Part shown: piece after piece, positions 1 to 10,370 of the stretch
How the letters are laid out: each line of letters starts with the position of its first letter
How positions within the stretch are numbered: position 1 is the stretch's first letter
NCBI GenBank assembly: GCA_019096155.1
Contig: JAHCVI010000003.1
Location: 1,302,001-1,366,000, forward strand
Source of the DNA: Staphylotrichum longicolle
Lineage: Eukaryota; Ascomycota; Sordariomycetes; Sordariales; Chaetomiaceae
Direction: 5' to 3'
Length of the DNA: 64,000 nt
Translations under genes and position numbers: made by a program
Notes under the pieces: model-generated
Seen by the model: the letters and a program-made list of their open reading frames with translations, nothing else
Database searches by the model: none
What the model was told of the DNA's origin: nothing

Positions 1-173
1 TGAAGTTTCCACTTCAATGGCCAGTGTGACGCAGGCATCTCCCATTCTACTTATCAGGTATGAATGAGACCGACTGCGAGATTGACGAGAGGTAGATGCT
101 GGAAGACTGTTCTGAAGTTGCGTCACCCCATTGAGAAGACCAATGTTGAGTGGTAAACAACATCCAATTTCAA

Positions 174-264
174 GGGCCGCTGGTCTAGTGGTATGATTCT
201 CGCTTAGGGTAACACCCGAAGCATTGCTTGCGAGAGGTCCCGGGTTCAATCCCCGGGTGGCCCC
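174..264 (+). tRNA. tRNA-Pro (anticodon AGG) with a 19-nt intron
   Basis: A complete cloverleaf can be drawn. The acceptor stem is 174-180 paired with 257-263 (one G-U pair). The anticodon stem is CTCGC 199-203 paired with GCGAG 230-234. The T stem is 240-244 with 252-256 around a TTCAATC loop. The anticodon AGG is at 206-208. The loop is interrupted after position 37 by an intron at about 210-228, the canonical place for tRNA endonuclease cleavage. The AGG anticodon (read as IGG after editing) decodes CCU/CCC proline codons. No other tRNA was seen in the window. Confidence 0.93.
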
Positions 265-734
265 CACCTTTTTCCTCCCATCTCCTCCGATGGAGAAAAT
301 TACTACGGTTGTTTTTCTTTTGCTTCCTGACAATGTCAAAATCAGATCGCAAGCTCCGTCGACGGTGCAATTCCACTTCTGAAGGCTCAGACCTGACGTT
401 CCAGCAGGTGAACAGCTTCGGGCCGATGCTGCAGCCCTCGTCGTGACTGTGGGTCAGCCCATTCCCGTCGCCCACCTTAAAGTGTCCGCGAAATGCAAGT
501 TACATCTGTAAGCAACATCACCCAGCTCTTTTGGTTGAAGGATGCATGGAATTCGGCTATTAGCCTCATGTTGGTATCGATGACGAGGTCTAAATCTTCG
601 ACGCAAAGCAACTCCCATCCACCCCATGCTCCAGAGTTGTACAAGAGTTTATGGGGCATCCACCCCGGACAGGCTCCTCCTGAGACCTCAGCATGTATGC
701 ATAATCCTTCCTCCCTTCCTCAATCATCATCCCT
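265..734. other. Intergenic, no gene recognised
   Basis: The stretch lies between the tRNA and the 3' end of the thioredoxin gene. It has only short open frames with no recognisable protein features. A T-rich run just after the tRNA (about 309-320) could act as the RNA polymerase III terminator, although it is interrupted. Confidence 0.5.
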
Positions 735-1390
735 CTACCGCTGGGGCTCTCGCCCTTCTCGCTGCCCTCCTTCTCCGCCGTCCTCCGGGTTGTACTTCTT
801 CAGCAGGTTGAGGAGAGCCGGAGGGTTCGCGCCGACGAAACCGTCGACCTTCTTGCCGTCCTTAAAGATGAGGAAGGTGGGCATGGCGCGGATGCCAGCT
901 CCTGCGAGAGCTCGGGGAGGTGGTCAACGTCAAACTTGGCGAAGTAGGTCTTGTCCTTGAACTGAGGGTCTTGCGCCCACCTGTGCGGAAGAAGTAATTG
1001 GGTCAGCTTGCGGGAGCTACACGAGGGGGGTTGGGGGAGGGGAGGAGGGGAGCTCGTACTTGGCAACCTGGGGAGCGATGGCCTTGCAAGGGCCGCACCA
1101 TTGCGCGAAGGCGTCGAGGATGACGACGGGGTTCTTCGCAATCGTCTCCTTGAACTGGTCGGCGCTGTGGGACACAGATGTGTTAGCAAGTGCTGGGACA
1201 GTGGGCAGCACCGCGGGGTAGCGAAGGGCACCCCGCGCTCGGGAGGGGGTGGGTTCTCGACTCACGTATCGAGGATGTGGACGGTCATTTTGGGCACTGT
1301 GGTGGTGAAGTGTCTCGTGGCAGTGGGTATAGCAGTTGATGGAGTTCCTCGAAGGGTCCTAAAGGCGGGGCGAAGTAGTCTGGATGTCAT
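735..1390 (-). CDS. Thioredoxin, probably mitochondrial (three exons, one apparent frameshift)
   Basis: Exons on the minus strand are 1390-1266, 1164-1060 and 980-735. Introns have clear branch sites (GCTAAC, GCTGAC) and CAG acceptors. The product of about 158 residues begins with an Arg/Thr-rich presequence typical of mitochondrial import, then the thioredoxin fold with the active site WCGPCK encoded in exon 2. Thioredoxin reduces protein disulfides using electrons from thioredoxin reductase. In exon 3 the reading frame breaks near 895. Adding one G (CTGGC to CTGGGC) restores the expected family sequence through the cis-proline segment RAMPTFLIFKDGKKVDGF to a stop at 735. The corrected exon length is a whole number of codons. 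I judge this a missing base in the sequence rather than a pseudogene. The start was chosen because it gives the presequence in frame; the later Met before VHILDT could make a cytosolic form. Confidence 0.85.
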
Positions 1391-2169
1391 TGGGAAGAAG
1401 TGGGGGTTGCAAGTTGGCGGAAGGTGAGGTTTATTAAGGCCTTTCAAAGAGATCACGGCGTGGTGGATTATTCTCGGCGAATGATGTAATCGGGATTCTT
1501 GAGATTTGTCAGTGGCTGATGACGCGACCTCGCCCCACTTGCTTCTTCCCCCTTCAGGAACCAGCCCGTCGGGTCGCACTGTCGCAGCATGACACATGCC
1601 CACCACTTCCACGTTTAATAATCCTGCGGTTGGTAAGGCCAGCCGGTGTTTCCTTCCAGGTTGCCAGCCAGTGCCTATTTCCGGCACAGGAACCGTGGGC
1701 AGTCAATTGTCGTTTCCGCCATCACGCTTGCAATGATTCCTCATCAGAACACACCCGAGTTTGCGCCGAGCACGACACCATTCTCGCGAAACATGATTCC
1801 AAATCTGCTTGTCTCTCGGACTACGAAAATAGCTAATGGACACTTTATGTCCATGTCTGCCGGATTCCACGCGGCGCATGCACCGTTGAGGAACGCCGTC
1901 TCGACTTAACCGAGCCCTTCATGAAGAGCAATCCCGAAGTCTGCTTTGCTGTCCGAAGGCATGACCGAAAGGGCAGGATTGGTAGTGGTGTTGTTTCTTG
2001 AAACTCACTCGCCCATGGACATGACACGAGGGTTAAGTTGCGGACAAGTCAAGGCAAGTAGGCAAGTTCATTACCATTATCCCATTACTCTCATCTCCTC
2101 TTAACTCACCCTCCTTCTTCCTCCTCCCTCCTCCATCACCCCTCCACCTCTCCTCTCAACCGCCGACGC
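1391..2169. other. Intergenic: thioredoxin promoter and 3' flank of WSC gene
   Basis: The thioredoxin gene is transcribed away from this region and the WSC gene ends at its far side. A pyrimidine-rich strand occurs at about 2095-2160. No convincing coding frame was seen. Confidence 0.5.
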
Positions 2170-3392
2170 CTACGTAAACACAACATTCACGCACGGCGCC
2201 CCGGCGGCGCACTTCTCATACAAGCTCAACCAGGCATCCCCGCCGCAGTTCTGCGCCTGGTTGCCCGTGCACTTGTAGTCGCACTTGGCGAGGCTGGCGA
2301 CGGTCGTGGCGGGCTGGCGCGTGGGCGCGTACGAGTTGCCGCACCAGCACTCGCGGCGCCACTCGGAGCCGGCGTACTTGAACCCGCGGGCCGTGCAAAA
2401 CGCCACGCAGCGCTCGTTGGTCATGGCGTCGGACGACTCGAGGGCGCCCGACAGCGTGCGGAACGCGCCGTCGGTCGTCCACCGCTCCTCGGGCGCGCAG
2501 CCCAGGAAGCGGTAGCCCGACGCCGTCAGGTCCGTGTACAGGCCGACGCCGCCGCCCGGCGTGGTGCCGGTGGAGGTGGAGGAGGCCGGGGCGGAGGAGG
2601 TGGTCGAGGTGGAGGTTGAGGCCGGCGGCACGGTGGTCGAGGTGGTCGAGGTGGCCGGGATGGTGGAGGTGGAGAGGGTGGTGCTGGTCTGCGGGAGGCC
2701 GGTGGTGGGGATGACGACGAGGGTGACCTTGATGCACTCGCGGTTGACGTCGATCACTGGGTGTGGGTGTTAGTTTGGCTCGTCGCATCTGAGACTGCGG
2801 TTCCTGAGGTGGGGAAGTGACTTACAGGTGTTGCCCGGCGGGTAGTACCGGAACTCGTGGCTGTTCTCAAACGAGGAGCGGACGCAGATCCAACCGCCGG
2901 CCGGCTGGTTTTGCCAGCCAACAAAACGCAGCTCGATCTGCAGGGCGTCGGTGTCGGGGTTGCAAGCGTAGGTCGGCTGGAACAAAGCCCGCGGATCGCC
3001 ACGGCCGGTCATGAACATCTTGGTGGTGTGGTCAATCTCGGAGAACTGCGGCCGTGTCAGTCTGGTGCTTTGCGACTTGGGTGCTGGGCATTGGCTCATA
3101 CCTCGCCGCCAATGACGGCCCGCACGCCGTTGGGAACATGGTTGATGACGCCGTCGACCAGCGTCAGGTCGTACGTGGGCACGCCAACGGGGCCAATGAA
3201 CAGATGCCGGTCACCACCACCTGCCTCGAACAGGTTCATGTACTTGTTGTGCACCTCGGGGCGCGAGGCATTTTGGACCTGGGCACGGAAAGGGTAGGCG
3301 ATGTTGTTGGGGAGGGGGTCGGTGGGGATGGTGCAGGCCGAGGTCACGGCGACCCCCGCGAGGAGGGCCGAGATGGTCCTCTGGTTCAGCAT
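2170..3392 (-). CDS. Secreted WSC-domain protein with Ser/Thr-rich linker
   Basis: Three exons: 3392-3102, 3045-2826 and 2756-2170, giving 365 residues. The N-terminus is a signal peptide (hydrophobic run ISALLAGVAVTSA followed by Cys). The first 200 residues form a cysteine-containing domain seen in other secreted fungal proteins of unknown role. A low-complexity Thr/Ser/Pro linker at about residues 180-220, likely heavily O-glycosylated, leads to a C-terminal WSC domain. That domain has the usual start (GYRFLGC), regularly spaced cysteines (CVAFC, CWCGNSY, CDYKC) and CGGDAWLSLYEK. WSC domains bind polysaccharide and occur in cell-wall sensors, but there is no membrane helix after this one, so the protein is probably secreted or wall-associated rather than a stress sensor. 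Intron boundaries are canonical. Confidence 0.85.
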
Positions 3393-5009
3393 TTTGGTGT
3401 CTTAACAGAGGTGACGAACAGCAAACCAATGGGTGCAAATTAAATCAATCCGAAGGTCGGGGATGCACCCTTCTTATCTCGGCGCAGACTCGATCCACTG
3501 AATCTCAACAAACCCTGAGGGAACCGGAACCTGGAGAGCAGTGGGACAAGTCATGACGCAGGTCGGTCCCTCGATATTTATTCCCACCGAGCATCAGCTT
3601 CAGCATGCAGGTTGCCCGGGCGCTCGCAGAGCCGAGCTGAACGACAGCCCAACCCCGCGTGCAGCTGTGACTGGCCATTCCTGATCTCCAAGACCTTGGC
3701 TCCTGCCTGTTCTAACGGCTTCTGGAAACGTGGTGAGGCTGGGTCGGCGCTGGCAGCGTCGGGGTAGGTGTCGTGGCGCCGCAGGGACCTCCTGTGCCGC
3801 AGCGAAGCTCACCAAGACCAGGCACAGCGCCTTGGCACCTGCTGCTTTTCAATACACCATGCACGCCGTGCAGCGAAAGCGCCGTTCCACCCAGCCGTGC
3901 AGGTAACTATCCTGGCTCAGCCTGGCATTTCTCCGATCGGTGACAACCGGCAGCCGCATTCCTTGGTTTTCGTATCGGTGTGATGTGGCTGCGACTGGCG
4001 CGTTTGTCGCGGGAGGGGCCAGCGGAGCGGTTCTGGAGCACCACTTCAATTCATTTCATTTCCAGTGATCCTTCCCTAATATCTTGCGGGAAGGTGGAGG
4101 AAGCTCCGGGCACCTCAGTTAGCCAATTATGAGCTGCTGCTCGACGCGGGTGTGTTTGCTTGTCAGACGGAAAGTGGAGGAGGAGCGCAGCTGCTGTGTG
4201 GTGCTACCACCCACACCTCCTGCTTGGCCGCAGCCACCCGACACGGCGCAGGAGATTCAAAATCGGTGCCTGGCAGCACGGCTTGGTGCCGCATGTGATT
4301 GATGGAGACGATAAAAAGTTGGTTTTTCGTGGAACCAAGCCAGAACCGACGCCATTTATTTGTTCAAGGCGTAATTGTTGGCAGGGATTCCGACGGTCTG
4401 ATCTGGCTGCTGGTGAGTCGACGTCTAAATCGGGAGGAGGAGAGACGAGCTTGAAGAGAAAGTAAGGTATCGTACTAAGCGTGGAGGGTTTTGACAAGGT
4501 GGTGGTTATCCCCGAAAGCCAAGACAAGCCGAAGCAAAGAAGACCAGAGATGCCGATGGATCATTTGAACCAGAAGCCAAAACACAGGAGAAGCCGGGGC
4601 CTGCAATCGTGTTATTCTCCGGCGCCGACCTCAATGCCGGGTCCCGAAGCGGGTGGGCCTGGAGTCGGCAGACGTCAATTGTCCCGTCGCTGCACCCGTC
4701 GCCGAGAACACACATCCATGGAATGAGACCTTCAAGCTTCGCTTCCCCAGATTCTGTCTGCATTACCCCAGAGCAAGCTCAGGCACGCTAACCGGATCCG
4801 TGAGCGGCAATGCCTCGCCGTGGCCAGGTAGTATCGCATGGCGATCCCGAGGACATTTATCCGCCGGCTAAAGGTAGCTTGGTCTGCCTGTCATTGAGAC
4901 AGATGGCTTGCGACTCCTTTTCAGACGTCCTTTCTCACGACACTACCAAACAAGCGTGACGCGTCCACCGATACCATCATATTTCCTCTCTCAGTCTTAC
5001 AAAGCCATC
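3393..5009. other. Intergenic, 1.6 kb, promoter region of two divergent genes
   Basis: The segment separates the WSC gene (minus) from the UstYa-like gene (plus). Only short open frames without protein-like features were seen. AT-rich motifs such as the ATATTTATT at about 3574 may serve the WSC promoter. Confidence 0.5.
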
Positions 5010-5958
5010 ATGGAGTCGAGAAAGCCCGAAGCCAACGAGGAAGAACAAGCATTCTTATCCCGCCCTAGTGAAGATGGCGTCGCCGGTTCATCATCGACGT
5101 TATCACCAAATCAGAAATCTGACAGCAGCAATGACCGGAGAAGAAAGTTCATGGAATATCTAAGGCTGGTTATGGAGCTCGCTATGGCCGCAACCATAAT
5201 ATATTTATTGGTCTTCAAGCCCTTTATCGTTACACGAGACACCATACGGAGGACACCAGTACCTCGATGTACGTTGTCTGACAATTTCCTACACCCCGAG
5301 AGTTCGCTGCTAACTTTGCGGCTTTCAAGTACCGCGAAAGATATACACTTTCCATGACAACCCCAGATATGTCCGCGGCGACATGTGGTTCAACGAGTCA
5401 CTCACCCTTCACACTCTCCATAACTGGATTGAGTTGAGTTCGGGTAAGCAGCAATCTTGCCACCTCCTGAAAAGAGACCTGGCCTTAACCAGCCGCCACC
5501 TTGTCAGCAAGCCGAGGATACGTCGTAATCAAAGACCCCAGCCGTTACGACCTACCAGACCCGTACACGGTGCCAATAGACCGGCACAATGACGGGCCGG
5601 GATACATGGTCACCGTCTTTCACCAGCTCCATTGTCTCTCGTACCTCGCCGAGCACTACCAGCAAGGCTACGCGGGCGCAAACCTGACCGAGGAAGTCGC
5701 CCACCACACGGCGCACTGTTTCAACTATATCCGCCAGGGCATCATGTGCTCGGCCGACACCACGCTGGAGGGCAAGACGGAGGCCGGGCCAGGTGAAGGG
5801 TCGGAGCACGAGTGGTATGTCACTGCAGCCCGGGTCTAGTGAGATAATGGCTGACCAACCCGATTAGCACGGATTACAATGCTCTGCTGGAGTGGGCGAA
5901 CAGCCACTCCGCCATGAAATGGCGGGAAGGGCTGATTCCGGAGGAGGGGACTCTTTGA
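5010..5958 (+). CDS. UstYa-like (DUF3328) membrane oxidase-family protein
   Basis: Four exons (5010-5268, 5330-5443, 5508-5814, 5868-5958) encode 256 residues. After a polar N-terminus comes a single membrane helix at about residues 52-72 (LVMELAMAATIIYLLVFKPF). The two family signatures are HQLHC and HTAHC, the HxxHC motifs thought to bind metal, followed by RQGIMCSADTTLEG. The last exon supplies the conserved ending HECTDYNALLEWANSH. UstYa proteins catalyse oxidative cyclisation of ribosomal peptides (ustiloxin, phomopsin and others), and the family also occurs outside such clusters. Here the flanking genes are a secreted WSC protein and a DNA repair enzyme. No precursor peptide with repeated Kex2-cleaved cores was seen nearby, so the substrate is unknown. 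Intron 1 uses an AAG acceptor, less usual than CAG or TAG. Confidence 0.85.
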
Positions 5959-6172
5959 GAGAGCTAACCCATGGAATTATCAATAGCATTGTCCTCGAGG
6001 GACCGGCCGTGTGTCATTATTGTATTTTCCCAGCATATCAGTGTATCTTTTACAGCATTGCCTGCGAACAAAAACAAACGAGTTTTGCAACTGCTCCGCT
6101 TGCATTCTCCGTCTTCTGAATGAGCCTGCCACAGCAAGCCAAATGCCAACCCCGTTCTCGGTTCTCCCGCCA

Positions 6173-7096
6173 TCACTCCGCCCGCCACGCCTCAAACTCC
6201 TCCTCTAGATGCCTCTTCAACTCGGCAAACCGCCCTCCGAACCCCTTCCCGCACCGCCAGCACACCAGATCCCTCTTCAGATTCCCGTTCTGGAACCCCG
6301 TCTCCCGCCGCACGTCGTCGGCCGCGAGCGGGTAGTCCGCCAGCGGCACGAAGAACTGGGTGGTAAAGCTGTTGTAGTGCTTCTTGTGCTTGACGCGCTC
6401 CGAGCGCATGTCCCGCGAGATGATGTGCACGTGCAGGTGCGCCATGGACGGGTGCGCGTGCGTGCCCACGCGGATTTCCTTCTCGTAGTCCCGGCCCGGC
6501 GGCAGCCGCTCCTCCTCCCCGTCCTTCGCCCCTTTGCTCAGCGCCTCGTCCCGCGCGCGGTTGGTCGCCGAGAACGAGCCCAGCTGCCGCGCCAGCTCGG
6601 CGGCGGCCAGCTTCGCCGCGGACGCCGCCTCGGCGCGCATCATGGCAAGGAAGGCCGGGTCGGCCAGCGCCGCGTGCGGGTGCAGCAGGTAGTGGGCGGG
6701 CGAGCGCGGGAGGAGGAGCAGGTGGATGGTGGCTTTGGGGAAGGCGTCTTTGAGCAGGACGGTGTTGGGCGTGACGCGCAGGACCTGGGACGGGAAGCGC
6801 TCCGGGTGCTCGATGTACTCGCCCAGAGCGCCGCGCCAGACGCCGCGGATGACTTGGGAGGCCTTGCTGGCCATGGATTGGGGCGCTTGGGAGATGGGGG
6901 CCTTGGGTTTGGGGGACATCAGTTCGGTGAAGGCGTTGCGCTTGGCGGGGGGTTTGGTGGCCGAGACTGGTGGTGGTTGTGATTGTGTAGCGCCATGGTG
7001 TGAGGGTGAGGTTGAGGTTGATGAGGGCGATTCTGCGGTTGCCGGGGCGGAGGAGGGCCCGATGATGTCCTCTGTATCTTCAGCTGGCTCGGCCAT
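6173..7096 (-). CDS. hnt3: Aprataxin-like DNA-adenylate hydrolase (Hnt3)
   Basis: A single exon encodes 307 residues. Residues 1-60 are Ser/Pro-rich and probably disordered. The HIT domain follows, with WRGALGEYIEHPERFPSQ at its start and the catalytic histidine triad HLHVHIISRDM at about residue 220. The C-terminus has the aprataxin-type zinc finger (CWRCGKGF ... LKRHLEEEF), which sets Hnt3 apart from other HIT hydrolases. The enzyme removes AMP from 5' ends of DNA left by abortive ligation, a nuclear repair task. Length and domain order fit fungal Hnt3. An Ala/Arg-rich insertion of about 50 residues lies between the two halves of the HIT domain. The gene is divergent from the next one, with a 373-bp shared promoter. 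Confidence 0.92.
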   Translation of the reverse strand: MAEPAEDTEDIIGPSSAPATAESPSSTSTSPSHHGATQSQPPPVSATKPPAKRNAFTELMSPKPKAPISQAPQSMASKASQVIRGVWRGALGEYIEHPERFPSQVLRVTPNTVLLKDAFPKATIHLLLLPRSPAHYLLHPHAALADPAFLAMMRAEAASAAKLAAAELARQLGSFSATNRARDEALSKGAKDGEEERLPPGRDYEKEIRVGTHAHPSMAHLHVHIISRDMRSERVKHKKHYNSFTTQFFVPLADYPLAADDVRRETGFQNGNLKRDLVCWRCGKGFGGRFAELKRHLEEEFEAWRAE

Positions 7097-7469
7097 CTTG
7101 TCGGATTGCTTGTTAGAACGCTGGGATGACTGAATAGCCCGTAGTAATCGTCACCAATGGTTGCATTGAAACCGGACTGGCGGAGAAGTCAATTGATGTC
7201 AATTGATGGTTGCGTGAGAGGTTGCTGGGGCTGGAGGCACAAAACCGCCAGCTGCAGGCAGCTGCGGTTCTTTCAAAATGTTCCTCCAGGCACAATCGGG
7301 CCCCGGCCGGTTGGTTGGTTCCAGCACAAAGGTCTAATTGGAACATTATATTAAGAAGGTGCCCTCCTGCAGACCTTTGGAAGGCTCCCATCCCTCCTCA
7401 TCTTTTCCAGGTTCCCATTCCTATTGTTTCACCCTGACAATCCAGCCGGCGACAAGAAAAACAGTCAAA
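7097..7469. promoter_or_regulatory. Shared promoter between hnt3 and the next gene
   Basis: A 373-bp segment separates two divergent start codons. It must hold the promoters and leaders of both genes. There is no clear TATA box. A direct repeat of TCAATTGATG occurs at about 7190-7208. Confidence 0.45.
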
Positions 7470-8171
7470 ATGTCTGGCACAACATACCCGACATACGAAT
7501 GGCTTCAAAAGCCGGGCCGCCGATGCCGCCCGTCTATCGACTTTGTCCGTCTACGATGGTGTCTCTCGGGCCCGATTTCAGCCAAGATCCACGTCCTCGA
7601 ATCTGCATTCGACGCAACGTCTCCCCAGTCTCCATACCAACTATCCCCCGACTCGGAGTCCTTCCATCCCATCTCGACGTCGCCTTTAACCCACCCACCT
7701 ATATCGTCTGTTACAGTCACGGTAAGCCTTCTCGACAACTGGGCCGAGAGCTGGGAGGGTATACACCTTCACTGCACCGAACCCGAGCGCGAACGTGTCA
7801 CCACGCTCCCGGATGGCACCGAACAGCTCGAGCGCTGCTGCGGCACGGACCGGCCAGGCCCCGGCCCCTCTCTCACCGTGACGGCCGGCGGTGGCGATTC
7901 GGGTCCCGGGTTCGTGACCATCCACGACTACGTTACGGCCGTACATCCGTGGCTGCTCGTGCACGAAGCCGACATTCGCCTCGCAATTGGCGCCTATCCA
8001 AAGTATTCCCTTAAACCGGAATTCGAGATATTTGTGTATTCGAAAACTCTGAGCCCGTTGTATTTGATCAACACGAGAGATGTGAGAGGGGAAAACAAGG
8101 AGAGATGGTGGGCTAGGCTCGCCTCGGCTGCTGAGAAATGGGCTGTGGAGGGTGAGACTAGTCAGCCCTAG
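7470..8171 (+). CDS. Conserved-looking protein of unknown function
   Basis: A single open frame of 233 residues starts at ATG 7470 in the context TCAAAATGTC, a good fungal initiation site. I recognise no domain. The sequence is a mix of beta-prone and polar stretches (PSLTVTAGGG, GFVTIHDYV) with a C-terminal basic, Trp-containing helix (KERWWARLASAAEKWAV). There is no signal peptide or membrane segment, so it is probably an intracellular globular protein. A GTAAG at about 7720 could be a donor, but the frame stays open through it, so no intron is needed. It faces the lectin gene tail to tail. Confidence 0.6.
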   Translation: MSGTTYPTYEWLQKPGRRCRPSIDFVRLRWCLSGPISAKIHVLESAFDATSPQSPYQLSPDSESFHPISTSPLTHPPISSVTVTVSLLDNWAESWEGIHLHCTEPERERVTTLPDGTEQLERCCGTDRPGPGPSLTVTAGGGDSGPGFVTIHDYVTAVHPWLLVHEADIRLAIGAYPKYSLKPEFEIFVYSKTLSPLYLINTRDVRGENKERWWARLASAAEKWAVEGETSQP

Positions 8172-8347
8172 CAGAGCCATTCTCCTAACTCCTCCTTCGA
8201 GAGCTTCGAGACGATTCAAGGAAATCTCTGTCGAGTTTCGACCACGTGCAAAGCAGTGTGTATATGTGCGAGAACCCTGTTCAGGTAAAAGCCCTGTACC
8301 TATTACATCCTAGGTGCCTTACATTAAGCTCACGTCTCCTCAGACGA

Positions 8348-9527
8348 TCACCAGTTGTGCCAGAGTGCCCAGTCCGGGCCTGCCACAAAGACATCATTCC
8401 GCCCTGGACCCCAACTGGCCACGGCAGGCTTCACAGGCGAGGACCCGTTAGTCGACACCCACGGAGTCCACTTGTTTCCGTCCCATCCGCGATGCCACAC
8501 CATACTGTCTGTCCCAAGAGCGTATACATCAAGCCTGTTTGCTTGATCCGATACGACGGCAGGGGTAGACTCGAGTGTGCCGCCCAGCGACTCCCAGCCT
8601 CCCCAGAGGGTGCCGTCCCACCACGTGTGCCAGAGCGCGTGGTCGGTGCCAACCGCAAAAACATCGAGCCGGTTATTCCCCCAAGATACAGCAACCGGGT
8701 CAGACTCGAGAACGCCGCCAAGCAACTCCCAGCCGTTCCAGTTGCTGCCGTCCCACCACTTATGGACGAGTGCGTGGTTGGTGTCGACTGCAAAGAGATC
8801 AATCCGGTTGGGATTACCCCACGACACAGCCGAGGGGGCCGACTTCACCACGCCGCCGAGGGACTGCCAGCCGGCCCACTGCGATTGCTCCCACCAACGA
8901 TGCCAAACGGCCGAGTCGGTACCGACAGCGAAAACGCTGAGACGGTTAGGGCCCTTTGCGACCACAGACGGAGCCGATTGGAGTATGCCTCCAAGGGACT
9001 CCCATCCGCCCCACCGGGCACCGTCCCACCAGCGATGCCTACAAGTTTAAAGTTAGCAATTATATTACCAACCGAAAGGGTAATCAGCACATACCAGAGA
9101 GCAGAGTCGGTACCCTGCATAAAGAGATCGATGCGGTTCGGCGCCCAAGAAACAGAAACAGGAGGGGTGTGAGACACACCGCCGAGAGTCTCCCACCCGC
9201 CCCACCGAGTGCCGTCCCACCAGCGGTGCCTAAAGAGAACGTTAGCCGAGGCTTCGATGGGTGGGATTTTGGGGGCAGTTCAGTTACTCACCATACCGCC
9301 GAGTCAGTGCCTAGCGTGAAGACATCGAGGCGGTTCTCGCCCCAAGAGACGACGTTGGGCGGAGACGTCAGGATACCGCCGAGCGATTCCCACTGGCCAG
9401 GGGTCGTGGCACGGCTTTCGAGCTTGGAGGGATCGGCGGGCGGAGTAGCGGGAGACGAAGGAGCAGCCCTGGCCAAGGCGAGACCGTGAGCCAGGAGACC
9501 GGCGAGAGTGGTGAGTTGAACCATCAT
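8348..9527 (-). CDS. Secreted seven-bladed beta-propeller lectin (PLL-like)
   Basis: Three exons (9527-9292, 9229-9095, 9038-8348) encode 353 residues. A signal peptide (about residues 1-21, LTTLAGLLAHGLALARAAP) leads into seven tandem repeats of about 45 residues. Each has the pattern W-E-S-L-G-G, then P..VSWG.NRLDVFA.GTD.ALWH.WWDG..WGG. This pattern and copy number match the PLL/PHL lectin family first known from Photorhabdus, seven-bladed propellers that bind fucose or related sugars. The final repeat is degenerate (WVSTNGSS) and closes the ring. Exon 2 is exactly 135 nt (45 codons) and encodes one blade, bounded by introns in the same phase at the same place in consecutive blades. A tandem start (Met-Met) makes 9524 an equally possible start. 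The role could be in defence against grazers or bacteria, or in wall binding; that is inference. Confidence 0.88.
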
Positions 9528-10370
9528 CGACGAAGCGCTGTCTGTCCGATGATGGAGATGAACGACACGCTTAACTAAGGTAAGACACCCAGCGCAGAGG
9601 GTTGATGGCATGAGAAGGTTATAGAAAGGCTGGAACGAGGTATTTATATACGTTGAACGCCCGTAAATCTCTACTTACATGAGTCAGTATCTAATTGGAT
9701 ACTGCTGGATGAGGGCGGCAGCGAGCGGTACGACAGACACTCTGACGGCATATGGCAGGAGCCAGGATTATCACGGATCTCCGGTGGTGGTGGGTCAAAG
9801 GATAGGGAGACGGCGTCGTTCCAGCACACCCAGGGGGCAGTGATACCAGACGGGTGATGGTACACAGTAAGAGTCTTATTTTACAGATTCTTTGCTAGGA
9901 AGCTGGATAGAGTTGGTGTGTGTTGTTTGTACTTTTGTTCACCGGGGTAACGATAGCTATGGTGTTGTTGGTTCTGTTACGAAGGAATCTATACGAACGG
10001 TGTACAATGAGTAAGATCGAGGAACACATTTGGCAGAGCCGTGGGAGTACCGTAACTGGGAAGCCTTTATCGTGTTTGTGACTTCAGAGTCGGCGGTGAC
10101 GAATGGTTTCTAGGCATTCGACAACCGGTTCAAAGACGGCAGGAGCTGTACAGAGCTGTACAGAGAGGGAGGAGTCAAGCAAGGACTTAGCTAATGCCCC
10201 CTCGTTATACCACACACGCTTACAAACGCGCTGGCTTCTCTAGCCGATATCAGCTGAGTGAGCCAGACACCAAGGCGGGAGAAAGAGACGAGGTAAAGAA
10301 CCATATTAGAGCGCTATTTGGCACCAGTGGCTTGCGTATTTTGTTGTCGTTCCTGCCATGTTTGGCTTGA
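9528..10370. other. Intergenic: lectin promoter and flank of a gene relic
   Basis: Apart from the TATA box described separately, no coding frame is convincing. A 12-bp direct repeat (acagagctgt at about 10147-10166) is present twice in tandem. Confidence 0.5.
9641..9650 (-). promoter_or_regulatory. TATA box of the lectin gene
   Basis: On the minus strand the sequence reads TATATAAATA, about 115 bases upstream of the lectin start codon. It is the best TATA box seen in the window, suggesting regulated, possibly high-level expression. Confidence 0.55.
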
